A DNA stretch of 64,000 nucleotides from Dryococelus australis (taxonomy: Eukaryota > Arthropoda > Insecta > Phasmatodea > Phasmatidae): assembly GCA_029891345.1 (NCBI GenBank), contig CM056994.1:220700491-220764490 (forward strand), in the 5' to 3' direction. The notes under the pieces are model-generated. The model had not been told where the DNA came from. It saw nothing but the letters and a program-made list of their open reading frames with translations, and ran no database searches. Shown in pieces: positions 37,329 to 48,949 of the stretch (position 1 is its first letter; every line of letters starts with the position of its first letter). The translations under genes and the position numbers were made by a program.

Positions 37329-38784
37329 ACGGTGGTCTAATGCTTCTACTGTTATATTTATATGCCATTTTTTTAACAATTAAATCTGTATAAACCAAAT
37401 ATGGTGTTCTGAAGTATTTTCTGTGTGTACTAAATTCACAGAGTAGTGTAATGAATCCATTACACCAACATATTTGTTTTAATAGTATTAATGTTGGAAG
37501 CAGTTTAGCTATATGATTCAAGATAGTATTTACTTAATCATTTATTCTAATAAGTTTAATCATTGAAATGATAAAGTAGCAAGCGTTTTCTAACAGCCAA
37601 CTACACATTTTCTGGATATGTTTAAAAAAAATAAAATAAAATAATAAATAATAAAACCATGTATAACTTGTTTGTTAAGGTTACGTCAGTGTAAATAAGT
37701 TTTTGATATTATGGTTGGCTTTCTGAGCATACTGTACATTGTAACTATGTGACTATTTTCTCCATGGTGAACATACTCAGAGCAAGTTTATTGTTGTTAT
37801 GTTTTGTCTGAGATATGATGACTTTACCTAAGACAATATTATTTTGTTTGGTAGTGATAAAGTTTTTTTATGGAAGACTCAAGCTTTATTCTTGGATGGC
37901 GGAAGTTTTGGTTCCCATACCGTCGAACTTGAATGTTTCATGACTTCTGATTTAAATTAGTTAATTTTCTGGTGCATTCTAAATGTCCAAATGAAGATGC
38001 CGACACTGACAGTGACACGCAGGAGGATGCCATGCTTCCGATGCCTTTGACGTGCCATGGTACCGCCTATCGTCTATGCCGTTTACAGTACAGTAAAATT
38101 TAATAACTTCCGTATTCTGCTGCCAGAGAGTAATTTACGAAAAAACACTATGAATAGCCCAGTGCCCATGTTATGAATTGAGTCAAGCCCAAATAATTGA
38201 AATTCACTTTTATAGTAAATGTAAGGGAGGTGGTCTATTCCTTCTACATAGGTTCGAGGGCAGCATAGATTTTTTTTTAAGGGATAATTGTCTACTGTAT
38301 TAAATTTGTTCCTATTATTAAAATAAGAAAATTCTTACAAGTTGCTTTTTCTATAAATCATGCATCATCATGAGTAATGTGTACTTATATCTGTGTAGCA
38401 TGGCACACGATTTCTGAAAACTATAATAATTTCTTTTCACTTCTTGTAGTACATCACATTACGTTGCACACAATAAAATTACACAGAGTAAAAGATCCAA
38501 TGGTTCATTTCTAAAAAAGTAGAGTAATCAACAATATCAAGATTCTACATCATATCTCACAAAATACTCAATCACTTACCATCAAATGTGGTGAGAAATT
38601 CCTTTTACTGCATCAATATTATCTAGTATATGAATTTTTGTTAAACTTCATCAAAATGATTGGACAATGTAACCATAGAGAAAAGTATGCTAATTAGTTA
38701 TACTGGCTACTACTTGTTATTAACTTTTATTTGTGACATCACACACTTTAAAAATTTGTGGCAGAAGTGCCAATTACAGCACCA
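37329..38784. other. FOXRED1 intron, no gene seen
   Basis: AT-rich sequence with short stop-filled frames. An acidic stretch near 37990-38030 (NEDADTDSDTQED on the plus strand) is short and unflanked by splice signals. Nothing else recognised. Confidence 0.55.
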
Positions 38785-39342
38785 TATACACGTTTTGGAA
38801 ATATGTGGCCAATCTATGCCAGGATTTTAATGATGTGAAACGAAGATATTTGAAATTTAATACCCATGATCCATCTCACAAAATAAGGGCTGTAGAAACC
38901 TTTCAAGGTGGAGTCTGAAAAGAATATTATGTGGGATATTATAAAAAGTACTTGTGTTAGATGAACAAAAGTTGGTATACGAATCAACCAAGACATTGGA
39001 TAAAATGAAGGTATGGTACATCGTACTCACCCTACCCCACCCCACCCCTATCATGTAAAAAATATCAGTTTACAGTTTGCACCCTGATATTGCATACAAC
39101 TTTGTTACCTTGAGGTACAATTGATGTTTGATGCCTTTGTATTAAGCAATATGTTGTAATTGACCAAAAAGCACTTTTGTTTCAACTCTCTACAACCCAC
39201 CATGAAAATGTACACAAAGGTTTCAGTTGTAGCAGTACTACAGACTGGTGGGTAGGCAATAAACCCTAACCTCAGAAGTAAATGCACGCTCGCTGTAATA
39301 CGGCATTGCATGCTGAATACATATTGCCAAGAACAAACAGGA
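38785..39342 (+). repeat. Long inverted repeat, left arm part 1
   Basis: Aligns with the reverse complement of roughly 43250-42740. Shared landmarks are tattatgtgggatattat, agtacttgtgtta, gttaccttgag and aattgatgtttgatgcc. It includes a stretch that reads alike in both arms (KEYYVGYYKKYLC here, KVYYVGYYEKYLC in the right arm), suggesting old coding content of unknown family. The arm is interrupted after caagaacaaacag at about 39342 and resumes at about 40923. Confidence 0.8.
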
Positions 39343-40922
39343 CACACCCTGCAATGGGTGCTTCTAGAGATGGCCGGCTCAGTGCTCTCCCCACCCACCC
39401 AGACGGATGGGAAGCAGGCATCGTGAACTTGATGGGGTTTCTACTAGGGGTGGAGTTGGTAGGTTTTGGAACCTCTATCATGGTGTGTTGAACACAAGGA
39501 GATGCACTAGTGAGTGTAGGCCTAGTTGGTACTCATAATAGAGTGTAGCTAGGAACCAAGTTCCGATATCTTGACCACCGTATCTGCGGCTGAAGACAGA
39601 CTTGGAACAACTGACTTCTTTGGTGATGTGGGAGGCATTGGTGGAATAGCACACGGCACGTGCCAAAGCAAGCTCTTGTGTCCTCTGGTAGTGTTTCCCC
39701 TCTGCCAAGCTACTTCCTCTCTCTTCCAAGTGTAGACTCTGCTGGCACCCTGTTCACTACCCTCAAAGCCTCCAACCAGGGCTGGCCCTTGTTTGGCTGT
39801 TTTATAATGGCCAGCCCTGTGGTGAGTCGTAAGAGATGATAGTATAGAGAGGTGAACAGCGGGTGTTCCATAGAGGTAGGCATGGCCTGCGTGGAAGTAT
39901 GGGTAGGAAGGTGGATTGGGGAAAGTAGGCCTGAACTACTGATATCCAGCAAATAACTTGGTGTGCCTGACATCACCAGCAGACCCAAGCACTTACATAA
40001 GGAGGCAAAAGTCAAGGAAAGAATACTGCTCTCGTGTTATTCAGGAAGACAGGACGTCGTCATATATCCAAGCATCATGAAGAGATGGTTCTCCCTGAAG
40101 GTTAGGTTGGGAATAGTGGTTTCAGATAGTGACTACTGCAAGAATGTAAGATGTTCAGCGGACAAAGCAGAAGTTAGTGGGAGCAGGAAGAGAAGAACAG
40201 AGAGCTGTGAGTGATAATTCAACCAAGTTAATATTATGTCTGTTTATTGCCTGAACAGTGAACACATTTAAACCAGCCTATAGTCTGACCCTAGGGTCTG
40301 AAGGGCCGATCCTAGGATGCCAAACCAGTGTAACGCCTAGACTTGGTAGACGTGGAGGCACAGGGATGAAGGTCGTACGGTACGCAGTTGTATGGTACTC
40401 AGACTTGTGACTCTAACTGCGAAGCTAATGGGCGACTGAGAAGCGCAAAAGGGTTTGGTGAGCTGGCAGGCAGCGTAGCGATCTAAACCGATGAACAACA
40501 ATCAGCTAGCGGTAATCAGCTAGCTGTAAGTGAAGCTTATGGTGTCGGTCCATGGTCAGACAGAGTTACGTCCTACTACTAAGCTGCATGAGACAGCTAT
40601 GACTGATGAAGTCAGTGCACTTCTGGATAGAGTAAGATCCTACAACTGAGCCACGAGAGACAACCTTGAACTATACCCGGAGAAAGGGCAGCGGAGAAGG
40701 TCCAAGCTGGCAATTTGTTTCTCCTCCCGCAGCTGAAGGCTGAAGAGGTAAGGGTTGCGCCATGGTGCAAAGTGAGTTGCAGTCAGACAGGATGCATCAG
40801 GTGGACCAAGTCAACCCAAGCTTTAAGGACGAGCTGTGGCGTGTGCGGCGTAACGTCTCTTCTTAGGAGGGGGCCATGGCTGAGGCTATACTGTGTTAAT
40901 GACGAAACCCATGGTGCATCAC
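39343..40922. other. About 1.58-kb insertion in the left inverted-repeat arm
   Basis: Defined by comparison: the right arm runs uninterrupted across the equivalent point (near 42694). It contains broken frames (for example 40015-39710 minus) that I do not recognise, and no clear terminal inverted repeat or target duplication. It is probably a transposon of unknown class. Confidence 0.55.
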
Positions 40923-41052
40923 GGGCAGCAAACAATTAGTAAGTGCACTACACTGACGTTTAGTAACACATCATGCAGCAAGAGGGTAGAAAGGAAGACA
41001 AAACGTTTCTGTAGAACCGCCCTACTCTGGCTGTTCTGCAGATACTGTAACC
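40923..41052 (+). repeat. Long inverted repeat, left arm part 2
   Basis: Continues the left arm after the insertion. It matches the reverse complement of about 42694-42580 (tagtaagtgcactacactga, ggttctgcagatactgtaac-like end). The inner edge is gttctgcagatactgtaac at 41052. Confidence 0.75.
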
Positions 41053-41304
41053 ACATGTGTTGGCATGTAGTTGACATGTGTGTATAAATTAGTCTTGATT
41101 TGATGTGAAAAGAAGAGAGTAGGATAATACATTATGGTGCGAGCCATGTGATACTTTAATAATACTTTTAATAAATTTGGTTAGTCACAATGTGTTCAAA
41201 TATTTTGCACGTGTGGTGGTTGGTATGGGCACAGATGACACTAATTGACAGCACAACAAAAGTCATTGCAATCATACAGCTTCTTATTGGAAAACAACTT
41301 CGTA

Positions 41305-42110
41305 CTAGAAACTGTTTTCAAAATGTACACCTCCAACCTCACTGCAGTAGGTGTAGCAGTGCAATAGAGACTGATGTACCCTTTAAAGACACCTGACGTG
41401 TCTCACACCTTATCGCAAGCAGCCATGACCCTCGCTATTAAATCCTATTCAAATTCAAAGGGTGTCTCATATACCAATGCCTTGACAAATTCCCAAAGCC
41501 AAAAGTCTAACTAGGTAAGGTCCGGCAAGTATCAAGCCATTGGGATACCTATGCTGAGTTCACGTGGTCATGCATAATTCTCGTGAAATGGGGTGGAGCA
41601 CCATTGTGTTGTAGTCACATCCATTGTCCAACGGCGAGCAGAACATCCTCCAGCAAGTCTGGAAATGTAAACTGCAAAAAATACCAATGCTGGAAACCTG
41701 TTGAACGGGTTGGCAGCAAGTACAGCTCAATAACATTGTCACTAAGTATTCCATCCCAAACATTGATTGAATATCAGTGATGGTAGCCCCTCATTGCAGT
41801 TGTATGTGGGTTAAAGTTATCCCAGATGTGGCTATTTCTGTGGCTATTTCATCATTAAAATACCCTTCTAGCGTGAATATGACTTTGCCTACTAACATAA
41901 TAGCAAAAATAAAATCAGAAACCATTTCACACTGATGCAGGAACCACTAGCAAAAATCTCAACAAGGGGCAAAATATGCTGGCTGTAATGTATACACCTT
42001 TTGCATAGTGGACAGTCGCAACAGCTGTTCATGTAGTACACGCTATACTGTCGCATTTGATACATCAATTGCACATGCGATAGCATGAGTTCTAGTAGAA
42101 GGGTTTTCCT
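41305..42110 (-). pseudogene. Mariner-like (Tc1/mariner superfamily) transposase relic
   Basis: Read on the minus strand over three frames, the sequence gives CAIDVSNATV and RVLHEQLLRLSTMQKVYTLQ (helix-turn-helix end), GYFND, INVWDGILSDN, LLEDVLLAVGQWM, LQHNGAPPHFTREL, and C-terminal RVHQSLLHCYTYCSEVGGVHFE. This is the order of the DDE transposase widely seen in insects (GAPPHF motif, RVxQSMLRRCxxCVxVGGxHFE end). The Asp normally found in QHDGAPPH is Asn here, and the FTDEA Asp is also lost (FTLEG). With frameshifts and stops it cannot be active. It sits between the two arms of the long inverted repeat. Confidence 0.88.
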
Positions 42111-42579
42111 CTGCACTCTCCAAGACTGCCTCTTCAAAACATAGGGTTCAAATGCTTCTCTGTTGACCTAGTCCACCTCGCCTCCAAAACATGCCTGTTT
42201 CTCGGAGTCTCAGTTTGATGTTTCTGAATGTATGACTGTTAGACTGACGTTGTGCAGGATACTGTTGGCTGTACAAATGTGCAGATTCTTCCATTTCCTC
42301 TCGCTTCTCCAAACACCAACATCACATCCAGAGCATCTCCAGATTAGTGTACAATGCCATGTCTCTCTCTTGCTAGCATCGAAATAGGGCAGCAACAATG
42401 GAGGAGGGGGGGGGGGAAGGGGAGGAAACTGCTATGACATTCAACAATGTGCAACTACTCTTGCAAGCCCGATTCAAGTAAACAAATCACTGACTGTAGT
42501 ATGAAGTTAATGTTTTATTGTAGGATGCCAGTGTCTTCATCACTACCCACACTGGAGTACAACCCGCTAAAACATCAAG

Positions 42580-43250
42580 TTACAGTATCTGCAGAACGGC
42601 TAGAGTTCCGTAATTGCACAGAAAAGTTTCTCCTCCATTTCTACCCCCTTGTTTCATAACGTGCCATCAAACACAACTAAACATCAGTGTAGCGCATTTA
42701 CTAATTATAATTTGTTTACTGCCTGTTTGTTCTTGACAATTATTCAGCGTGTGACGCTGTCTTACATCCAGCATGTGTTACAGAGTGCAGGAAGTGTTAC
42801 CTACCACCAGGTCATAGTATTTCTACAACTGAAACATCTGTGTGTATTTTACACGAAAGTTACAACAAGAGTACCTTCTTGCTAATTAGATGCACTGCTT
42901 ATTACAATGGCATCAAACATCAATTTTATCTCAAGGTAACCAAGTTGTATCCAATAAAAGGGTGCAAACTGGTACTTTTAACAGATAAAGGTGGGTACGG
43001 CGTACCATACCTTTATTTGATCCATGATCTTGGTTTAATTCATTCATATACCAAACTTTGTTTCTCTAACACAAGTACTTTTCATAATATCCCACATAAT
43101 ATACTTTTCGGACTCCCTCTTCAAGGACTCTTACAGCCCTTGCCCTTATTATTTCAGATTGACTATGGGTGTATTATTTCAAATTTCTTCTTTTCAAGTC
43201 AGAAATCCCCTGGCACAGTTTGGTCACAAGTATCTGAAACACGTGTAATT
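42580..43250 (-). repeat. Long inverted repeat, right arm
   Basis: Reverse-complement partner of 38785-39342 plus 40923-41052. It is uninterrupted here. Its outer edge at about 43250 lies 72 bp from the FOXRED1 exon at 43322-43435. Confidence 0.8.
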
Positions 43251-43321
43251 CAAGTCAAGCATTTTCTAAAAGTGATTTGAGATTTATTACAAAAATAACT
43301 AAATTGCTGAGACATACTCAC

Positions 43322-43435
43322 CAGCCTTCATTTACAAGCCCGTGGTTCCCCAGCACAATGTCATCTAGGTTCATCCATGGAAACTTTTGCCTCAACTTCT
43401 CCTGAGATAATATCTCAGTTTTTGCACCCAGTTCC
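43322..43435 (-). CDS. FOXRED1: FOXRED1 exon: ELGAK...FPW...NEGW segment
   Basis: Exon of 114 nt with acceptor (cccatgtgtgcag) and donor (GGCTG|GTGAGT). It encodes ELGAKTEILSQEKLRQKFPW followed by NHGLVNEGW, matching the FOXRED1 segment E-G-A-K..L..E.L...FPW.N.....A..G...EGW that precedes FDPW. Both borders are phase 2; the trailing TG plus the first G of the exon at 28113 restore Trp. This is the most upstream exon I can identify with confidence. The N-terminal FAD-binding exons (GxGxxG motif) were not found in 43436-64000. No stop or frameshift is seen. Confidence 0.94.
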
Positions 43436-43720
43436 CTGCACACATGGGCAACAATTATCAAGTGGCTCTGACACTACAAAATATATGTTCCTATCCATTC
43501 CTGGTTATAGTTAAAATATAACCATTTCATACATCTTGATATGGCTTGTAATATAACTTAAATATGGCCATATAATACTGGGACGTTTGGTGTCACCGAA
43601 CAGTTTAATAACCCTTAATTGCTGGCCACACCCGAGCTTTTCTGCCAACTCGCCTCCTTCCACAGTTAGCCTTTGATTCCTTATCCTATACCCTCCGTCC
43701 ATTTCCCGCCTGGTTTGGTC

Positions 43721-43973
43721 TATATAAGCTCCTACTTTTCCCCTCCCCTCCTTCGGCCACCGGACTCCGTGACCTCTCTATTCCGATTGCCATTCACCAT
43801 GCTGCTGCCATCAGGAACACCTCTACTTGAAAATTTGTCTACACCTTAAGCGATCACTGCTTGGGCGAGCCTTACCTGCCGGTGCTGGGCCGACATATTG
43901 GGTAACACCACTCATTAGCTGCAAACAGAATCTGTTACTGCAGGGATTACAACGGTGAGTCATGTCGACCTGG
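43721..43973 (+). promoter_or_regulatory. Candidate core promoter and splice donor
   Basis: A TATA box (TATATAAG at 43721-43728) is followed by a C/T-rich GC-rich leader and, about 245 bp later, a consensus donor (ACAACG|GTGAGT at about 43968). A segment (ttcaccatgctgctgcc) recalls the ttcaccgcactcctggtgcc of RepX after its TATA box. It may be a retroelement LTR promoter rather than a host gene start; no downstream exon was identified. Confidence 0.4.
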
Positions 43974-43979
43974 GGTGGA

Positions 43980-46470
43980 ATTCATTTGAGAAAAGTGAAA
44001 TGTCAGCTTGTAGTTTTCGGGTCACAACTTCCTTGGCTAATGCCTTCGTAACTTTTTCCACACGACTCATGTCATGAAGTTTTGCTGGCAGCCCTCAGTC
44101 AATTCAGTTGTGTGCTGGGTTTCATTGCTTACAGCCTTCAGTTAAACTGGCCGATGTGTTTGTGTAAATTTGTCAGCTCTTGTTTCAACTAATGATAGAT
44201 TTCAGGTTTTTTGCTAGACTCCAACAAGTGTTGAATTTTGCCAGGAGAAGTTCCGAGTTGGCAGAATGCGGTTACAATAGGGCACTGAGTTTCGCCCGCA
44301 CCTACCAGCCTAGAATTTCGGGCTATCAACACTTCTGTGTTGGGTCACTTTGGACGACGAATGAGTTAATATTTTCTCACATATTTCTGATACTTTAATT
44401 TGGTTTGCTGCGGTTCGTCCGCCTTGTTGATGAGTTACGTATTTGCATAATTAAGGAAGTATAGTAATTTTTCCGTTAGCCAGATTGCAGTTTTGTTATT
44501 GATCTATTTTGTAAAAGGCTGACACTAAAATGCTTAATCCCGCATTTGACACTTTTGTCAGGCCCATGGTCGCACAGTGTGCTGTTGTGACCTGATGAAA
44601 GAGAGTATATTGGCGGCGACAAATCTAACTTTTCCAGTTTGGTAACTAATTGTGAATTATTTTGCAGTCAACGTGCGTAATATGACATTACTTTGTTATT
44701 TCAAACACACACTTAGGTATAAACTGAAGAGTGGTTGTTAAAAACAAAAAGGTCCGGAATATTGACTAATGATTACCCATGCCTTGAGAGGCTCACTGTA
44801 TGAGGAGAAATTGGTTAGTCACGAATTTTTGTGGCTTTCTTATCAAGATCAAAAGAAGTTTTGTATGGAATTTTATTATATAGCGCTGGCTCACAATTTA
44901 CCATTTCTCTATTTAGTGTGGAGTACACAGTCTTTTTAGTCGTGTATACTGGACTGAAATCCTAGTTTAATTCTTAAATGTGTTGTCAGTTTTAAAACAG
45001 TCTGTAGTCGAGAGTGACACTGTGCAGGTAATATTGAGTATATTCAAGGGTGTAATTTTGTTGGCCCTCAGAAATATTGAAATGTTCCTATATTTAAAGG
45101 TGTTATATTATTGGTTCCTAGAGATATTAATTTTAATAAGTAATTTTTTATATGTGTACCAGTCAGTCAATGATCCTTGATGTAGAAAACTTAGTAACAT
45201 AGCATTGTTAGCAACTTACTTTGAACGCTGCCCTTGATTCAAAATAGAGTTTAGAGTATTCGTGATTGGCCACGCAACTGTACACCCAAAAGCGGATCTT
45301 GTTTTCCTAATAATCTTTTATACTGATTTCTAATTATTATTAGAAAATGTTGAGTATTTCTGAAAGTTGTCACTGTGTTTGAAGAGGTAAAACAGCCTTG
45401 TATAATCACTGGTCGAAGGAATTTAAATACGTTTGAGTAGTCTAGCTGTTGTGCTAACTGCTGTGTTTTAAAAATATTGTACTCTACGAGTGTTTTCTCA
45501 ATTTAATATTTTGTCAGCAAAATAATCAGTTTCCATATTATATGGTTTTGGAAGCTCATACTAACCAAGTGTAATAACATTAGTGTGGACGTCCCTTTGT
45601 CAACATTTTTCTATGGCGAGCATTGTAACGAAAGAAAATCTTTGTGTAAATAAAAATTGCTGACCTTGATTGAGTGTTTGACATGCTGTGTACAAAAAGT
45701 TTCCCTGAGTCCTTGGTTTTACAGCACAATACTCTGAAAGAAGACCAGGAAAACAGTGCTAACGGGCTGCTGTTATGACAACAGTCAGGCTCCACCCGAG
45801 GAACAGAGGCAGTAGAGGCTATAAAAAGTGGGTACAACAAGGTCAATTGTCATTTCGTTATAAGGCCATTGGCGAACATTGGGTCTATCATCTTGTGGAT
45901 ACCCTGAGCAATGTTGGCCATTCAACACATCACCACAGTATCCAAGTGTGAGGGTTGACACTTTGGCCCGAGTTAGTCTAAATCCTCCAGCGGTACCAAC
46001 CAGGCATCTGTGCATCAGTGGAAAGCAACATCTTTGTTATTAGCTTTGGGGAAGGAGCTTCCCTAACACACTCCTGTTCTTTATTCATTAAATTAAAATA
46101 AATGATTAAAGTCAAGCTGATTATAAAACTTTAATTGCTGTGCAAAAATTGAAAAAAAATTGTCTTCGTAACGGCAGTGTGTGATCTGTGTGTCTGTGTG
46201 TGTGTGTGGTCTGTACTATGTTGGGGGAAGGGGGGAGCAATAGCCTCTTTGTGGAATGGAGTGGATGGAATATTTCCAATACAGATTAAATGAAAAATTA
46301 TTTCTTAGGCCGTGGTTACACGGCATGCTAAATGTGTTCATTTATATATACGTTTAACTTTGTACATGGTTACATGGCACTTGAAGATGTTCTGATTTAC
46401 ACTCCAAGATCAAACAAACAATTTAAATCTTGTCAATCCTGGCACAGAGAATATTCTGTAATATTCTTGC
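43980..46470. other. AT-rich sequence, no gene seen
   Basis: Long AT-rich stretch with short frames only. A possible polyadenylation context (gtaaataaaaattgctgacc) is at about 45646, and a (TG)n run lies near 46190-46208. I see nothing else. Confidence 0.5.
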
Positions 46471-46474
46471 GACT

Positions 46475-46609
46475 TTAAAACACTTCTTGGTTGGCATTGA
46501 ATTCCTGCCACGTAGGCGCAGTTCCGGTGGCCATGACACCTGTGGCGCTGGGCGAAACCTCCACCTCCTCGACAGTGCACGTCAGGTGCTCGGTGCGAGC
46601 GGACGCCAT
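46475..46609 (-). CDS. CpG-rich 44-codon reading frame, possible first exon
   Basis: In otherwise AT-rich DNA, a GC/CpG-rich island on the minus strand gives an ATG frame (MASARTEHLTCTVEEVEVSP, then TAPTWQEFNANQEVF, stop). The ATG context (gaccgacATGG-like) is reasonable. Composition and non-repetitive wording look like host coding sequence, but I do not recognise it. It could be a short peptide gene, or a first exon leaving at the weak donor GAA|GTGTTT. It could also be chance. Confidence 0.3.
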   Translation of the reverse strand: MASARTEHLTCTVEEVEVSPSATGVMATGTAPTWQEFNANQEVF

Positions 46610-46699
46610 GTCGGTTAGCGGAGAGAAAATTCGTTGTCATATGTGAAGTCCATAGTTGAGACAAAGGTAATTGATGCAGATCGTCCATCAGACATTCAA

Positions 46700-48118
46700 G
46701 TCAGGTACATGTTACCATTGCGTGTAGGAAATATAGATTAAATTTCACATAGGTATAGTCTTTTATGTTGATAACTTGTTTTTTGCCAGGACGCATTAGA
46801 CAGTACATTTCCATTGTCAAGTAGTCAGGTGGCACGTCAGGCAGACCGACAAAAGGTTAAAAGGTTTTAAAGATTAAACTTAATTGAATAATTTATGTAA
46901 AAGAGTTTGGATTTCACAAGTTGTAATATATATTAAATCTCTTTTTCTTCTTATTATCATTATATTATTGTCTTTTCAGAAACAGCAATTTTATTTGAAC
47001 AATTCAAGGTTTGATTGAAATTGTTTTCTGCAGCAAGCCATTCCGATTAAACTTTCTGTACATGAATTTTATAAATTTTGTCTGTTTTTATGAAAACCAT
47101 AAATATTTGACTAATTATTTACAATCTTGATAAAAATTGACTATCTGTAGTTAACCTAACCAAATAATCAATAACTATATTTTATAAATTATGTTGTTCG
47201 AAAGCCAGAAATTTCATGTAATAATTGTGCTCTTTCACATTGTTTTTCTGTCTTAAAAAGTATTGTACCAGTAAATTTTATTGGTCGACAAAATTTATTG
47301 AACTCTGTTATTTATTAATAACTACCTAGAGCATTTGTCGAGCAAGTAAAACCCCCTTTCCCTTTCTACCCCCCTCCCCCCCCCCCCTTTTTTCACTCAA
47401 CAGTTTTACCTTTGTTTCCCTCTCATTCAGAATTTTTAAATTTTTTTAAATTTTATTTGGTAAATGGCTCATTGAGGTGGAGCCCAGGCTTCTCTTCAAG
47501 AGAGACAAACCTTTAAAGTGTTAAAGTTAAGGGTACCTGGACTACCCACTAATAAGTCCAGTGGTGGAAGCAGTTGACTTCTTGCTAGTATTTTTCTTTT
47601 GAATGAGAATGTTTGGGATAGAAAGATAATTATTTTAATTCATTTTTTTTTTTCATTTCAAAATTATTTTTTATTTTATTTTTTTTTCTATACTTTAGGT
47701 TTTGAGTACCAGGCAAACCTAATTATTTTCTTCTCCCCCCTAAAAATTCCACTACTGCCACAAACTATTGCAATGCTACAGCGTATCCAGGTGAAGGAGA
47801 CCTGGTCCTAAGGTGTTCCGGATAGGTAGCTATGAAAATACCTGGCCTTAACTAATTCTAACCGTTGTCCAGAAGGGACTGTTGAGGGCCACTACTAGAA
47901 GTGATAGTGGTGGTGCGAGCTGTCAGAGCTTAACAGCAACTTGTGTCTCTGGGCAGTGTATGGACTTATATTCTCCTTGTCTGTGGACCCTCTGAGATGG
48001 TAGGGTGCGGTGGGGTGGCGAGCACTGCCTCTCGAGCAAAGCTGTTTGCTAGCGCTGCTAGCATCAACCCTTGGTCTGCAGTGCAAACTACGCAACATCT
48101 GACTTGGGTGAACAGTCA
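46700..48118. other. AT-rich sequence, no gene seen
   Basis: Mostly AT-rich with a poly-C patch near 47371-47388 and T-rich runs at 47641-47690. 47890-48110 is GC-richer but without a convincing frame. No feature recognised. Confidence 0.5.
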
Positions 48119-48254
48119 AAGCTGATGTGTCTGTAACAACACCCTGGGGCAAGGGCATATCCTGTAGGCACTGGTGTAGCTCACACAAGCTGATGTGTCT
48201 GTAATTACGCCCAGCAACAAGGGGTGTATCCTGTAGGCCACGTGAGTAGCCTCC
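48119..48254 (+). repeat. 68-bp tandem duplication
   Basis: Two units starting at 48119 and 48187 (both aagctgatgtgtctgtaa, then tatcctgtaggc), period 68 bp, moderately diverged. Confidence 0.85.
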
Positions 48255-48949
48255 ATACTGTTCTAATCCCAACCTTTGGTGAAGTTAAGGCATGTTCAGA
48301 TGAGATAAAGTCGTGTGTCGTATAGTCAGAAAGTGCATCATGCGTCAATTGCCACCCCTCCATTGTAACGTAGACTCATCTGAGCAAAGAAAAATTTTTT
48401 TTTTCTCCCTTGGGGGTGATGTAGAACTGTCATCACACATGAAAGCTAGTTCGGTATCTGTAGCATTCCCTCTTCTGTGTGATCTCTTTGTGATGCAGCA
48501 TGTGCTTATCAGGTGCAGGTGACTTGTCACTTGTCGAGCAGCTGCATGGGATAATCTGGAGCCCTCTTCTCCTGGAGGGGTTGATTCTAAGTGACTGTCA
48601 GAGGGAAAGGCTCTTGTGGGTAGTTGCTGGAGTGAGTGAGTGGGGTTGTGGGGCACACAACAGAGAGGTCATTAGCACCCATAAAAGATAAAAAGTAAAA
48701 CCCAAAAAGACCTCCACAGGAGGCAAAAACCAAAGACAGGGGAAAAAGGGAATAAAAACCTCTATGGGAGGCAAAACAAAATGCAGAAACCTCAAGGAGG
48801 AAAATGACAATCACAAAAACTACAAACAAAACAGGATAAAACACTCCAACAACACACGAACAACAAACAAGTAACAACACATTAAAAAGACCCGTTGCAT
48901 GTAAAAATGGAAATATGCTGCTCACAGATGTACCCCCATCACACAGCAT

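Noticed and set aside
48390..48405. Poly-A tail of the LINE (poly-T on the plus strand)
   Set aside because: The LINE 3' end is better placed at the ACTC repeat at 48631. The T-run is separated from it by unrelated sequence, and no target duplication supports it.
48345..48656. A Tc1-type transposase remnant from the words LCSDEST
   Set aside because: Only one short motif fits and the flanking frame has no further DDE-family signal.
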